Below, piece by piece: positions 6,099 through 14,284 of a stretch of DNA of 17,382 nucleotides. The DNA is taken from contig DATKVV010000027.1 in assembly GCA_035529895.1 (NCBI GenBank), positions 1-17,382 on the forward strand, written 5' to 3'. The notes under the pieces were generated by a model. That model was not told the DNA's origin. It ran no database searches and saw only the letters and a program-made list of their open reading frames with translations. The position numbers and the translations under genes were made by a program. How positions within the stretch are numbered: the first letter of the stretch is position 1; each line of letters starts with the position of its first letter. Origin of the DNA: JAUWKC01 sp035529895. Lineage in GTDB: Bacteria; Planctomycetota; Phycisphaerae; Sedimentisphaerales; Anaerobacaceae.

Positions 6099-6512
6099 AT
6101 GAAACGACACTTGAGAAAAACATTGGCAGGTGTGTCGGTGACTTACTCGACTGGAAACTTTTCAAATAATCCTGCAGGCACAAATTTTGCCGTAGAAGTG
6201 AATCATGGCATTATTAAAGTGAGTATTGATCTCTCTTGTAACCTACGAGTTAGAAATAAAGAGTGGAATTGTTTTTTCGATGCAAACGAGCTGGCTGAAG
6301 ATCATACTCTACTAAAATCATTACAAATTGATGATCAACAGATTATTGATCGCTTGAACAAAATAAGTCAGATGAATTCTGACGCCGTTTGGGAATTAGA
6401 AATAAGTTTAGGGGATAAAGGATTATTCAAATACGCAGTATCCGTTTCAAGATCGAATGGAGGTGTTTTTTTTCAACATAGAAGAAAAAGTATAACAGTT
6501 TTCTGCACCTGA
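6099..6512 (+). CDS. Hypothetical protein, 137 aa
   Basis: I do not recognise this protein. It starts at ATG 6099 with only a weak purine-rich stretch (GACGAGAAA) upstream. There is no signal peptide or membrane segment. The middle is acidic and helix-prone (AEDHTLLKSLQIDDQQIIDRL), flanked by beta-like stretches (GIIKVSIDLSC, VWELEISLGD). The end is basic, HRRKSITVFCT. Codon use is AT-rich like the S41 gene and unlike the recR block, so it probably belongs to the accessory segment. It reads towards recR, which lies on the opposite strand 129 bp away, so it has no operon partner. The open frame of 137 codons with ordinary composition supports a real gene, but no family or function can be assigned. 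Confidence 0.5.
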   Translation: MKRHLRKTLAGVSVTYSTGNFSNNPAGTNFAVEVNHGIIKVSIDLSCNLRVRNKEWNCFFDANELAEDHTLLKSLQIDDQQIIDRLNKISQMNSDAVWELEISLGDKGLFKYAVSVSRSNGGVFFQHRRKSITVFCT

Positions 6513-6619
6513 CTGGTGTTGTGCTACGCTCCACATCAGCAGGTGAGAAATACGTTGAATAGCAAATTGAGAATGCGCCAGCGGAGTTTTTTTCAGAGCA
6601 CTTGGCCTGAGCGCGGCGG

Positions 6620-6636
6620 CGGCCGAAATGAGGCCG
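6620..6636 (-). terminator. Short GC hairpin after recR
   Basis: CGGCC (6620-6624) and GGCCG (6632-6636) with a 7-nt loop lie directly behind the recR stop. No T-run follows closely on the minus strand, only TGAAAAAAA further on, so termination is uncertain. Confidence 0.25.
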
Positions 6637-6641
6637 GAAGG

Positions 6642-7247
6642 TTATTCCAGTTTCTGTCTTCCGGTAATGGCGTCAGTGAGCATTTTTGGTGAGGCGTATT
6701 CGATGGTCGAGCCGGTGGCGAGACCGCGGGCCAGGCGGGTGATTTTTACGGCAAAGGGCTTCAATAGCGAGCTTATGTAAAGGGCGGTTCCGTCGCCGGC
6801 CATATTGGGATTGGTGGCCATAACGACTTCCCTGACCTTGCCGGTCCGCACCCTCTCGACAAGCTGCGTTATCGTCAAATCGTCCGGCTCAATTCCATCC
6901 AGCGGGGCGATGTGCCCGCCGAGGACGTGATAGACCCACTCGCAGGCCTCCGTCTTTTCGAGCTTTATCACGTCTTTCGGCTGTTCGACCACGCAAATCA
7001 GCCCTTTGTCCCGGCCGGGGTCGGAGCAGATTTGACAAACCGCCTGCTCTGCAAGGTTGTAGCAGATTTCGCAGCGCTTAATCCTGGTTTTCACATCTTT
7101 TATCGCGTCGGCAAGGGCCATAGCTTCAGCGGGTTCGGCCTTCAGCAGGTGGAAGGCGAGGCGTTCGGCGGTTTTCGGGCCGATGCCCGGCAGCTTGCCG
7201 AACTGCTCTATCAGGTTGTTCAAGGTTTCGGTATAGACAGTACCCAT
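6642..7247 (-). CDS. recR: Recombination mediator protein RecR
   Basis: RecR loads RecA in the RecFOR gap-repair pathway. The start at ATG 7247 (201 aa, close to the usual ~200) is supported by AGGA 5 nt upstream and by a promoter at 7294-7322, which lies inside the longer 245-codon frame and so excludes it. Visible parts in order are a helix-hairpin-helix KLPGIGPKTAERLA (18-31), a C4 zinc finger with Cys59, Cys62, Cys71 and Cys74 (CEIC...CQIC), the Toprim domain beginning ICVVEQPKDV (84-93), and the conserved Toprim stretch VVMATNPNMAGDGTALYI with the C-terminal ARGLATGSTIEYAS. The dnaX/ybaB genes that often precede recR are not next to it. The gene appears to be transcribed alone from its own promoter. 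Confidence 0.97.
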   Translation of the reverse strand: MGTVYTETLNNLIEQFGKLPGIGPKTAERLAFHLLKAEPAEAMALADAIKDVKTRIKRCEICYNLAEQAVCQICSDPGRDKGLICVVEQPKDVIKLEKTEACEWVYHVLGGHIAPLDGIEPDDLTITQLVERVRTGKVREVVMATNPNMAGDGTALYISSLLKPFAVKITRLARGLATGSTIEYASPKMLTDAITGRQKLE

Positions 7248-7293
7248 AATCGTCCTGCAACTGACTAAATTAGCGCAGCTTAGGATGAAAGAT

Positions 7294-7322
7294 ACTATAA
7301 TCCTGCGAGGCCGGGATGTCAA
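7294..7322 (-). promoter_or_regulatory. recR promoter
   Basis: On the minus strand, TTGACA (7322-7317), a 17-bp spacer and TATAGT (7299-7294). It is close to the sigma70 consensus and gives a leader of about 40 nt to ATG 7247. Confidence 0.75.
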
Positions 7323-7356
7323 TCGGCAAACGCGGAGATTGAAGGATTGTATGCAG

Positions 7357-7412
7357 AATGGGGACTGGTTCGCGGTCATCCCTTACCTTTAGTAACCGAA
7401 TCAGTCCCCATT
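7357..7412. repeat. REP-like GGGGACTG hairpin between recR and the symporter
   Basis: The arms AATGGGGACTGGTTCG (7357-7372) and CGAATCAGTCCCCATT (7397-7412) match at 15 of 16 positions around a 24-nt loop. TTTGTTTTCG follows on the plus strand. On the minus strand it lies about 10 nt past the symporter stop, so it may end that transcript. The GGGGAC...GTCCCC arms resemble palindromes mobilised by REP-associated (Y1, RAYT) transposases. None is in the window. Confidence 0.75.
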
Positions 7413-7421
7413 TGTTTTCGT

Positions 7422-9041
7422 TTACAATTCCTTTGCAACTTCGGCCAGCTTCTTTCGGGTCTTGCGCCAGCCGTAGAAGGTCAGTCCCGTAAGGTCCTTG
7501 TCGGCCTTGAAGAAGAAGCTCGCGATGTAGGCCACGAAGAACAGGACCAGGTGGCTGTAGACGCCGAGCATATACTTGTGGTGCGTGAAGTTAAGGCCGA
7601 ACGTGTAGTTCGTCCCCGGCACTGTGATGGTCCCCGGCAATTTGACGTACCCTTCTTTGGTCAGGAATGCCCAGGCGGTGAAGATCATACAGGCGATGAT
7701 TCCGACGTAGCAGCCTTTTCTGTTGGTCCTGGTGGTGAAGAAACCGAGGACGAAGAGGCCTGCTATGCCGCCGGAGACGATGGCGTACAAGCCAAAGACG
7801 GTCCCGAGGACGCCCTTGTCCGAAAAGGCGACATAGGCGGAGGCTATGAGCATTGCGCTTATTCCACAGACAACCACGATAATCTTGCCGAGGACAAGTC
7901 GTTGCCTGTCGGTGCTGTTTGGTCTTGCCTTGTGATAGTAGTCCTCCACGATGACGGCCGACAGGCAGTTGAGGTCGGCGTCGAGGCTGGACAGCGCCGC
8001 CGACATAAGGGCCGCCAGAATCAGGCCGGTTACGCCTATGGGGAGCTGATCCATAATGAAATAGGGGAAGACCCTGTCAGCCTTCTCCAGGACATGGGCG
8101 GGCAATTGAATGGCTGTGATATCGTAGTAGGACCAGAGGCAGGTCCCGATGAACATAAAGAGCGTCCAGACGGGCACGCAGAGCAGGACGCCGATAAGGG
8201 CGGCCTTCTCGGCGGCTTTGTCCGACTTGGCGACGAGGAACCGCTGGACGATGGTCTGGTCGGTGCCGTACTTCTGCAGCGCGTAGAAGATGCCGTTTAG
8301 GGCCATGACAATGAAGGTCAGCTTGGTAAAATCTATATCGTAAGGGCCGAAGAAGAACTTCTTGTTCTCCCAGGCGGTTGATATGACGTTAACGGGGCCG
8401 CCCTGGGGCCGAAACAGCAGGACCGCGATACAAATCAATCCGCCGCCCATCAGCAGGAAGCCCTGAATTACCTCGCACCAGACGACCCCTTCGATGCCGC
8501 CGAGCAGCGTATAGAGGATGACGATGATTCCGAGCACGAGAATGACGTTATAGGTGCTGACTCCTGTCATACTCGCAAGAGCCATTGAGAGCAGAAAGAA
8601 GACGGTTCCCATTTTTATGAAGTGTGCGGACGAAAAGGCTATCGAGCTGTAAAGCCGTGCGCCGTAGCCGAAGCGCTTTTCGAAGAATTCGTAGGTGCTG
8701 ATGCCGATGATATTTCGGTACATTGGCACGATAATCCAGATCAGGCAAACCAGGACAATCGGCACCATCAGACCCTGCACGAGCAGTATCCACTTTCCCT
8801 CGAATCCCGCACCGGGATAAGCGAGGAAGGTTATGCTGCTGATGAGGGTCGCGAGGATGGATATTCCGACCGCCCAGGCAGGCATTGACCGGCCGCCCGT
8901 GTAATACTGTCCGGTCGTCTTCTGCCTTTTCGAGAAGTACACGCCCATCGACACGATGGTGCCGAAGTAACAGGCGACCACGATCCAATCGAGGACATGC
9001 ATGGCCTTCTCACCCGTAACTGCTGCAATCAGCTCACCCAT
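7422..9041 (-). CDS. Sodium:solute symporter (SSS/SLC5 family)
   Basis: This integral inner-membrane transporter couples Na+ entry to solute uptake. ATG 9041 (539 aa) is chosen because AAAGGAG sits 8 nt upstream. The in-frame ATG at 9059 overlaps that SD. About 13 hydrophobic segments are visible, starting with LDWIVVACYFGTIVSMGVYF. Family features are the loop YYTGGRSMPAWAVGISILAT after the first helix, STYEFFEKRFG, and the signature SLDADLNCLSAVIVEDYY at roughly 350-367. Length fits the family (450-550 aa). It lies downstream of a DapA-superfamily lyase on the same strand, but with a 384-bp gap and its own promoter candidate. By analogy with symporter-lyase pairs, the substrate may be a sialic acid or other sugar acid. 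The substrate is not readable from the sequence. Confidence 0.92.
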   Translation of the reverse strand: MGELIAAVTGEKAMHVLDWIVVACYFGTIVSMGVYFSKRQKTTGQYYTGGRSMPAWAVGISILATLISSITFLAYPGAGFEGKWILLVQGLMVPIVLVCLIWIIVPMYRNIIGISTYEFFEKRFGYGARLYSSIAFSSAHFIKMGTVFFLLSMALASMTGVSTYNVILVLGIIVILYTLLGGIEGVVWCEVIQGFLLMGGGLICIAVLLFRPQGGPVNVISTAWENKKFFFGPYDIDFTKLTFIVMALNGIFYALQKYGTDQTIVQRFLVAKSDKAAEKAALIGVLLCVPVWTLFMFIGTCLWSYYDITAIQLPAHVLEKADRVFPYFIMDQLPIGVTGLILAALMSAALSSLDADLNCLSAVIVEDYYHKARPNSTDRQRLVLGKIIVVVCGISAMLIASAYVAFSDKGVLGTVFGLYAIVSGGIAGLFVLGFFTTRTNRKGCYVGIIACMIFTAWAFLTKEGYVKLPGTITVPGTNYTFGLNFTHHKYMLGVYSHLVLFFVAYIASFFFKADKDLTGLTFYGWRKTRKKLAEVAKEL

Positions 9042-9099
9042 AACGCGTGCTCCTTTCAATACTTGAACAATCCTTTCACGCCAAATTTCGCAAGAGGTT

Positions 9100-9128
9100 A
9101 ATACACCCGGAGGCTTATTTCAAGCCAA
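9100..9128 (-). promoter_or_regulatory. Symporter promoter candidate
   Basis: On the minus strand, TTGGCT (9128-9123), a 17-bp spacer and TGTATT (9105-9100), giving a leader of about 50 nt. Just upstream lies the A/T palindrome at 9133-9150, placed where an UP element would be. Confidence 0.45.
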
Positions 9129-9132
9129 ATTA

Positions 9133-9150
9133 AAAAAAACGCGTTTTTTT
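9133..9150. repeat. Palindrome AAAAAAACGCGTTTTTTT
   Basis: A perfect 18-bp palindrome with an ACGCGT core between A and T tracts, directly upstream of the symporter -35 box. It could be an operator, an UP-like A-tract or part of a terminator for the upstream gene. Confidence 0.6.
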
Positions 9151-9443
9151 GGATGCGGACCGGCCTGGTTGCTTTTCTGCCCAAGGTCTTTGCTAAAAAC
9201 GAGTTAGTTAATAGTCTTTGACGGGTTGTGGGGCCAGATTTTTTCCGGCCACAGGTAGCTTCCCGGCTTTATTGTTAGGTGCCGGCTCCTCGCAGGGCGC
9301 CGGTCGCCTCCATCGCAGGTGACGCACAACCGCCGAAGCGGCAGCGCCGCCCTCTATATACAATTCCTCTATTGCCGTTTGTTATTCCCAGGATTGGCTT
9401 TTTTGCGGGGGCGATTTTATATTCCCTCGAACCCTGAGCCGGG

Positions 9444-10352
9444 CTATTTGGATATGCCCGCCGCTGTTAGCTTGGCGAGTATATCGGCCTTTTCTTCGGC
9501 CCCGGCCCTTACCAGCGGAGGCAAAACGGCCTCGCCGCACAGGCCCAGCTCATTCATAATAACCTTAAGAGCGGCCAGCGACTGGCTCAGCAGCCGGTCC
9601 TTCTGGTAAATCTTGCCAAGCTCATTGGTCTTTTCCTGCAGGTGATGGGCCTTGTCTGCATCGCCGGCGACGGCCGCCTCGTAAAGGTCGCGATATATTT
9701 CGGGCACGAAGTTTCCGGTGCTGGGGACTATGCCGTCGGAGCCTAACAGCAAGGCCATTGCCGACAGGACGGCGCTGCCGGTAAAATGCGAAAAATCCTC
9801 CCTGTCCTTCCACATTGCGATGGCCTCTTTGAAGCGCTCCTCGTTCTTTTCGGAATCTTTCAGCGCAACGACGTTGGGATGGTGGCTGAGCTTTTCGACC
9901 ACATCGAGGGGAATCGACATGTGGGTGGTTATCGTTATGTTATAGACAATCAGCGGGCCGGGGACGCTGTCGGCCAAAGCCTCGAAGTATTTCAGCATCT
10001 GGTCGGCGTTCAGCGGATAATAGCTGGGCAGGTTGGCGACGACCGCGTCCACGCCGAGGTCGAAGTATTTCTTGGCCGCGTCGACGGATGTCTTGAAGCA
10101 GTTGCTCGCGATACCCGCGTATGTCAGGGTGCGTCCGGCGGTCTGCTCGACGGCCGCTTTGACGAACTCCGCTCTGCCCTGCTGGGGGACCGAGGCGGCC
10201 TCGCCGGTCGTGCCTAATACGAACGCCGACGCTCCGCCCGCGACTATATGTTCCGTGACGCGCTTTGCGGCGGGTATATCAATCTCTCCCTTCTCGGTAA
10301 AAGGGGTCACCATTGGGACTACCACGCCGTGGTACTTTTTTGTTTTGGCCAT
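9444..10352 (-). CDS. DapA-superfamily lyase/aldolase (class I, Schiff-base)
   Basis: A 302-aa TIM-barrel enzyme of the dihydrodipicolinate synthase/N-acetylneuraminate lyase superfamily. ATG 10352 is set by GGAG 6 nt upstream and by the promoter at 10409-10436. The longer frame to 10565 would translate repeat DNA. Motifs are VVPMVTPFTEKGEID near the N-terminus, GTTGE (47-51), the catalytic Tyr137 in IVYNIT, and the Schiff-base Lys165 in VVALKDSE. The stretch after Tyr137 (ITITTHMSI) lacks the arginine that true dihydrodipicolinate synthases carry there, so a role in lysine synthesis is unlikely. A keto-acid or sialic-acid lyase/dehydratase role fits better, as does the downstream Na+ symporter. 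The exact substrate cannot be read from the sequence. Confidence 0.92.
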   Translation of the reverse strand: MAKTKKYHGVVVPMVTPFTEKGEIDIPAAKRVTEHIVAGGASAFVLGTTGEAASVPQQGRAEFVKAAVEQTAGRTLTYAGIASNCFKTSVDAAKKYFDLGVDAVVANLPSYYPLNADQMLKYFEALADSVPGPLIVYNITITTHMSIPLDVVEKLSHHPNVVALKDSEKNEERFKEAIAMWKDREDFSHFTGSAVLSAMALLLGSDGIVPSTGNFVPEIYRDLYEAAVAGDADKAHHLQEKTNELGKIYQKDRLLSQSLAALKVIMNELGLCGEAVLPPLVRAGAEEKADILAKLTAAGISK

Positions 10353-10408
10353 AATGCACTCCTTCGTGTTCTCTCTAAGGTTAACATTCTGTCGCTTAAG
10401 GAAGCCCC

Positions 10409-10436
10409 AATATAGCCAACCACCCGTGGCTGTCAA
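10409..10436 (-). promoter_or_regulatory. Lyase promoter with operator-like dyad
   Basis: On the minus strand, TTGACA (10436-10431), a 16-bp spacer and TATATT (10414-10409). The spacer is filled by an inverted repeat, AGCCA (10414-10418) / TGGCT (10427-10431), placed exactly where a repressor could block the polymerase. The leader to ATG 10352 is about 50 nt. Confidence 0.65.
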
Positions 10437-10513
10437 CTGTTTTCGTTTGGTCTGGCTTCGCGGCGGCCCGGCTTCGTAGATGACTTCGCCGCGGCAGGCA
10501 GGCTTCGCCGCGA

Positions 10514-10634
10514 TAAATTGGGTTTGTTTGGGTTTGTTTTTCCGGAGTCTGAAGTCGTGGTTCATTTCCGTAATCCTTTGTCGAATAAGGTGTTAGGGTC
10601 ATATCGGCCTTTCGGAAATTGGGTTTGTTTTGCA
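10514..10634 (-). repeat. AAACCCAATTT-box intergenic element, copy B
   Basis: Minus-strand copy of the element at 3510-3655. Box 1 (10634-10614) is identical over 21 bp. The spacer 10613-10544 is again exactly 70 bp. Box 2 (10543-10514) repeats the AAACCCAAACAAACCCAATTTA arrangement with one base changed. It lies upstream of the lyase promoter. Confidence 0.75.
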
Positions 10635-11067
10635 AAAAAGAGCGAATTTGTAGAGGCTTCTCGACAAGTGTAGAAGGCACAAGACGCAAGACACAAGGAT
10701 TCTGGATACTCGATCCTGGTAAGTGGTAGCTGGTGATTGGCCAGCCTGGCAAGATGGGCAATTTGTTTGGTTGGGGGGAGCGTTGCCGGGTTTGACACGG
10801 TTGTGCTATACGGTGACCTTGCCTTATGGGGTGCTGGGGGCGGGGTGGTCATTATTTAGGTGCTCCGCATTCAGGATTTAGTGTTCCAAGCTATTCAATT
10901 TGCTCGGAATTTTAACAGATTTTCAAACAAAAGTCAACAGAAAAGTGGCCAAAAAGGCTTGACCATTGGGCATTGGGGCTGTAGGATTCTGCCGTTAGTG
11001 ATGCGAGTGACCGTGGCGGAATGGCCTTTCTTGAAGGGAAAGGGAGGTTTTCAATTGTTTTAGTCCA

Positions 11068-11157
11068 ATGCGTTGGTGGAGCATTGCGGGCGGTGGCGGC
11101 TTGACGTTGGTAACTTTTCTTGGAATGATACTGGCGCTTAGGTTTTTTTCGTGGTAA
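11068..11157 (+). CDS. Possible 29-aa single-membrane-span peptide
   Basis: The ORF reads MRWWSIAGGGGLTLVTFLGM followed by ILALRFFSW, a single hydrophobic span of about 20 residues. There is no SD at a proper distance (GGGAGG is more than 20 nt away). It lies just upstream of the methyltransferase gene. Most likely chance, but short membrane peptides next to defence genes occur. Confidence 0.15.
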   Translation: MRWWSIAGGGGLTLVTFLGMILALRFFSW

Positions 11158-11185
11158 GTGAAATGTTAGGGAGCTTGTTACTGTA

Positions 11186-14100
11186 ATGTCGGGGCTGCTG
11201 GAGCTAACTCACAAACGCCTTGGTTGGCCGGGTATAAGAGATATAATAGAGCCACCCGGTGCAGGCCCTGCTGTCTATTCCCGTCTGGCCCGTTTGAAGA
11301 TTGAAAGGCCGTTGGCGGGAATCGTAGGAAATAACGAAGTGCGTGTGGGGGTTCTGGTTGGTAATCCAGCCGGTGATGAAACTGACGCTCCCATTGGATT
11401 AGTCTGCGAATTCAGCAAAGCCCTTACGCAAGACGAGATGAATGAGACGCGTAAGTTGGCTTGGAACTTCTGCCGTTCACCAATCCTGATCACAATGGAA
11501 CCGCACCTGATCCGTGTCTGGAGTTGCTATGAGACGCCGGATCCGAAATCTGGGCAGTTCCCGACGGAAGCCATCGTTACCGAAGGTGACGGTGTTTCAC
11601 TGAATCTGGATTCTCTCGTAGACAAACTCCATTGGATGTATCTTGCGTCGGGACAGTTTCTTGCACGCCATCGTGATCGTTTTGACCGAAACCAACGGGC
11701 GGATACAACGCTGCTTCAGAATCTTCAATATGTGCGCGAGCGGTTGACGGCGGGACTTCGTGAGGATATCGCTCATGATTTGCTTGCTCGCATAATTTTT
11801 GTTCAGTTTCTTTTCCACCGAAAGGATGGCCAAGGGAACGCCGCGCTCAATGCAGCAAAGTTGCACGCGTTGCACCAAGAAGGTGTGCTGTCTCACTCTT
11901 ATGAGGATTTCTCTTCTATTCTCCGGCATAAGTCCGACACTTTTAGGCTGTTCAAATGGCTGAACCCACGATTTAACGGGGATCTCTTTCCCAGCAGCTA
12001 TACGAGAGAAGTCCAGCATGTGAAGAGATCGCATATGATGCTCCTGGCAGATTTCGTGAGCGGACGCTTGCAGATGCAAAACGGCCAGCATTTGCTTTGG
12101 CCGCATTATTCCTTTGATACAATTCCGCTTGAATTCATAAGTAGTATTTACGAGGAATTCGTTACTAAGCGGAAGGATGGTAACTCTGGAATCGGCGAAC
12201 ACTACACGCGACCATTTCTCGTTGATTTCATGCTTGACAAAGTCCTGCCGTGGAGCGGCAAAGACTATGATTTGAAAATCCTGGATCCCTGCTGTGGCTC
12301 GGCTGTTTTTCTTGTGAAGGCATTCCAACGTCTTGTACATCGATGGCGCAACGCAAATCCAGGAAAAGAACCACCGGCAGCCCTACTGCGGAAACTACTC
12401 GAAGAGAACATTTTCGGCGTTGATATTGAGGCCAATGCAATACGTGTTTCTTCATTCAGTCTGTACCTTGCCATGTGCGACGAGATCGACCCAAAATACT
12501 ATTGGAGCCAAGTTCGTTTCCCTTCCCTTCGAGAGGTCAGACTACGCACTGCCGATTTCTTTCGGGATGACATTCAAGAGATTTGTACGGAAGGTACCCA
12601 ATCTGAACGAAACCAGTATGACCTTATTGTTGGGAACGCCCCTTGGGACCCTGAAAGTTTGACAGACAAAGGTCAGCAATGGGCTCATGCAAATGGGTGG
12701 AGACCGGTTGACAAACAGTCTGGGACGCTCTTTCTGGCAAAGGCAGCCAAGCTGAGCAAGCCGACTGGACTAATTTGTATGATCCAGCCGGCTGGTTCAT
12801 TGTTATTTAATGTTAACTCAACCGCGTTGGAGTTTCGAAAAAAATTATTCACAGATTATAAAGTAGACGAGGTCGTCAATCTTTCGGCTCTTCGGTTCTT
12901 GCGTATCTTCCCAACTGCTGTCGGACCAGCATGTATTATCAAAATGCGACGAAGTCAGCCAAATGGCGACCCAATTGCTTACTGGTCCCCAAAGCAACCG
13001 TATACACAAGAAGAGCAACATCGCGTTGTTATTGACTCACAAGACCTGAACTGGATTTGGCCCGAAGAAGCTGCAATGGAGCCAATAGTCTGGCCGGCCT
13101 TGACTTTGGGTACTCGAAGAGACTTGGATTTTATTAGGACAATGCGAACAAGTCAGAAGTTTGTCAGATGGAGAGCATATGAGGGTTTCATTCGTGGGAA
13201 AAAAGAAGCAAAGCCGGTTCCAGATCGCTTGAATTTACCTGTCTTAGAGGATCATAAATTATTTGAACGTTTAAAGTTGGTTAGTAGTCCAACGTGTTTC
13301 CCCGCGAACGAAAATGAGAAGTTTGAAAAGGAAAGAAAGATAGAGATTTTCGAATTGCCTCTATTACTTATGCGAGATTCATGGAAGGTAGCAGATGGTC
13401 GCTTCAAAGCAGTGATAGTAACACGAGACAAGGGAAAACTGTTACTCTATTCGCAGTCATTCATGGGTGTAAAGGAAAGATCTGAGCGCACACTAACCGC
13501 ATTTGCGATCGCTGCAAATAGCTCATTTGCTGTGTACTACTACTATCTAACGTCAGGCCGATTAGCCAGTTTTATACCCTCGTTGAGAAAAGAGGATTTC
13601 GAGACACTTCCGCTGCCAAATAGCTCAGAAATAACGTTCTCCCAATTGTGGACTATGACTATGTGTGAGATCGATAGCGCAGCATTTGATCTCTATGGTT
13701 TAACTGAAGTAAACAGAGTTCTTATCAATGACGTCCTGAACATACGTATTCCTGACTTCAAAGGCAAATTGCATGAAATACCTGGTGGATGCCAGCCTGT
13801 CGAGACTTTGTCAAATAAGTGTTCGAAAGAGATGTTCCAGTATTGTGAGTGGTTCCTTAGTGTCATAAAAGCAGGGTTTGGAGAGGATAAGCCGGTTAGC
13901 GCGACCATATTTACATCTAACTCAAATAGCAACCTCCCGTATTGTATGGTGGCAATTCATTTGGACTGGGCACAACCCAAGCCTGTTGCTTACAAACACT
14001 GTGGCAAAAGCGAGTTGCTGGCGAAACTCGCCGAGTTGGAAAACGAATACAAGAGCGAGAAAAACGGCTCAATCTACTACAGGAGGGTATCGAGAGTGTA

Positions 14101-14266
14101 CATGAATATTGGAGTTAGGCATGATGGGATAAAGCGTAACATTCCAACCGTCTTTCTAATCAAACCCAACCAGATTCGTTACTGGACGCGGTCTATGGCT
14201 ATGAGAGATGCAGATGAAGTAGCGGGAGATATTATGCTTTGGCGCGAAGGGGCAGGGACGAAGTAG
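11186..14266 (+). CDS. Eco57I-type N6-adenine DNA methyltransferase of a restriction-modification system
   Basis: A 1026-aa class-gamma N6-adenine methyltransferase. ATG 11186 has AGGGAG 12 nt upstream, a little far. Residues 1-180 are an N-terminal part with VGVLVGNPAGDE and GLVCEFSKALTQDEM. I see no E-x-K nuclease motif there. Residues 180-330 are helical. The catalytic domain has motif I LDPCCGSAVFLVKAF (Asp367 to Phe375, with CCGSA in place of the usual CGSG) and motif IV NAPW at 484-487 (a variant of NPPW/Y). From about 620 onward comes a long target-recognition region ending RKEDFETLPLP, and then about 200 residues I do not recognise. The nuclease gene begins 18 nt downstream, so the pair is an operon. 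It is intermediate between type IIG enzymes, which carry the nuclease in the same chain, and separate modification subunits. A BREX PglX-like enzyme is the alternative, but no other BREX gene is present. Confidence 0.85.
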   Translation: MSGLLELTHKRLGWPGIRDIIEPPGAGPAVYSRLARLKIERPLAGIVGNNEVRVGVLVGNPAGDETDAPIGLVCEFSKALTQDEMNETRKLAWNFCRSPILITMEPHLIRVWSCYETPDPKSGQFPTEAIVTEGDGVSLNLDSLVDKLHWMYLASGQFLARHRDRFDRNQRADTTLLQNLQYVRERLTAGLREDIAHDLLARIIFVQFLFHRKDGQGNAALNAAKLHALHQEGVLSHSYEDFSSILRHKSDTFRLFKWLNPRFNGDLFPSSYTREVQHVKRSHMMLLADFVSGRLQMQNGQHLLWPHYSFDTIPLEFISSIYEEFVTKRKDGNSGIGEHYTRPFLVDFMLDKVLPWSGKDYDLKILDPCCGSAVFLVKAFQRLVHRWRNANPGKEPPAALLRKLLEENIFGVDIEANAIRVSSFSLYLAMCDEIDPKYYWSQVRFPSLREVRLRTADFFRDDIQEICTEGTQSERNQYDLIVGNAPWDPESLTDKGQQWAHANGWRPVDKQSGTLFLAKAAKLSKPTGLICMIQPAGSLLFNVNSTALEFRKKLFTDYKVDEVVNLSALRFLRIFPTAVGPACIIKMRRSQPNGDPIAYWSPKQPYTQEEQHRVVIDSQDLNWIWPEEAAMEPIVWPALTLGTRRDLDFIRTMRTSQKFVRWRAYEGFIRGKKEAKPVPDRLNLPVLEDHKLFERLKLVSSPTCFPANENEKFEKERKIEIFELPLLLMRDSWKVADGRFKAVIVTRDKGKLLLYSQSFMGVKERSERTLTAFAIAANSSFAVYYYYLTSGRLASFIPSLRKEDFETLPLPNSSEITFSQLWTMTMCEIDSAAFDLYGLTEVNRVLINDVLNIRIPDFKGKLHEIPGGCQPVETLSNKCSKEMFQYCEWFLSVIKAGFGEDKPVSATIFTSNSNSNLPYCMVAIHLDWAQPKPVAYKHCGKSELLAKLAELENEYKSEKNGSIYYRRVSRVYMNIGVRHDGIKRNIPTVFLIKPNQIRYWTRSMAMRDADEVAGDIMLWREGAGTK

Positions 14267-14284
14267 ATGCTGAGGGAGAGATAA

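Larger units (their letters stand above)
9060..9443. other. Intergenic region between lyase and symporter genes
   Basis: 384 bp without a gene. It holds the symporter promoter candidate (9100-9128), an A/T palindrome with an ACGCGT centre (9133-9150), and GC-rich, self-complementary stretches at 9280-9350 such as GCCGGC near 9281 with GCGCCGG near 9298, which could form mRNA structure after the lyase gene. I could not match these to a known riboswitch class. Confidence 0.5.
10353..11185. other. Non-coding spacer with copy B of the box element
   Basis: 833 bp without a convincing gene. It holds the lyase promoter, copy B of the AAACCCAATTT-box element, an A/C-rich repetitive stretch with ACAAGACGCAAGACACAAGG (10679-10698), and a 29-codon hydrophobic ORF at 11068-11157. 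The part 10740-11040 shows nothing I recognise. Confidence 0.6.

Noticed and set aside
7347..8300. 317-codon plus-strand ORF
   Set aside because: It is antisense to the symporter, and its composition (many Gly, Asp, Glu) is that of a shadow of GC-rich coding DNA.
9240..9350. Riboswitch or structured leader
   Set aside because: GC-rich self-complementary pieces are present, but I cannot match any conserved riboswitch core. The region lies downstream of the lyase gene and far from the symporter start.
10353..10565. N-terminal extension of the lyase ORF to 10565
   Set aside because: It contains the promoter and part of the box element copy B. The SD-supported ATG is at 10352.
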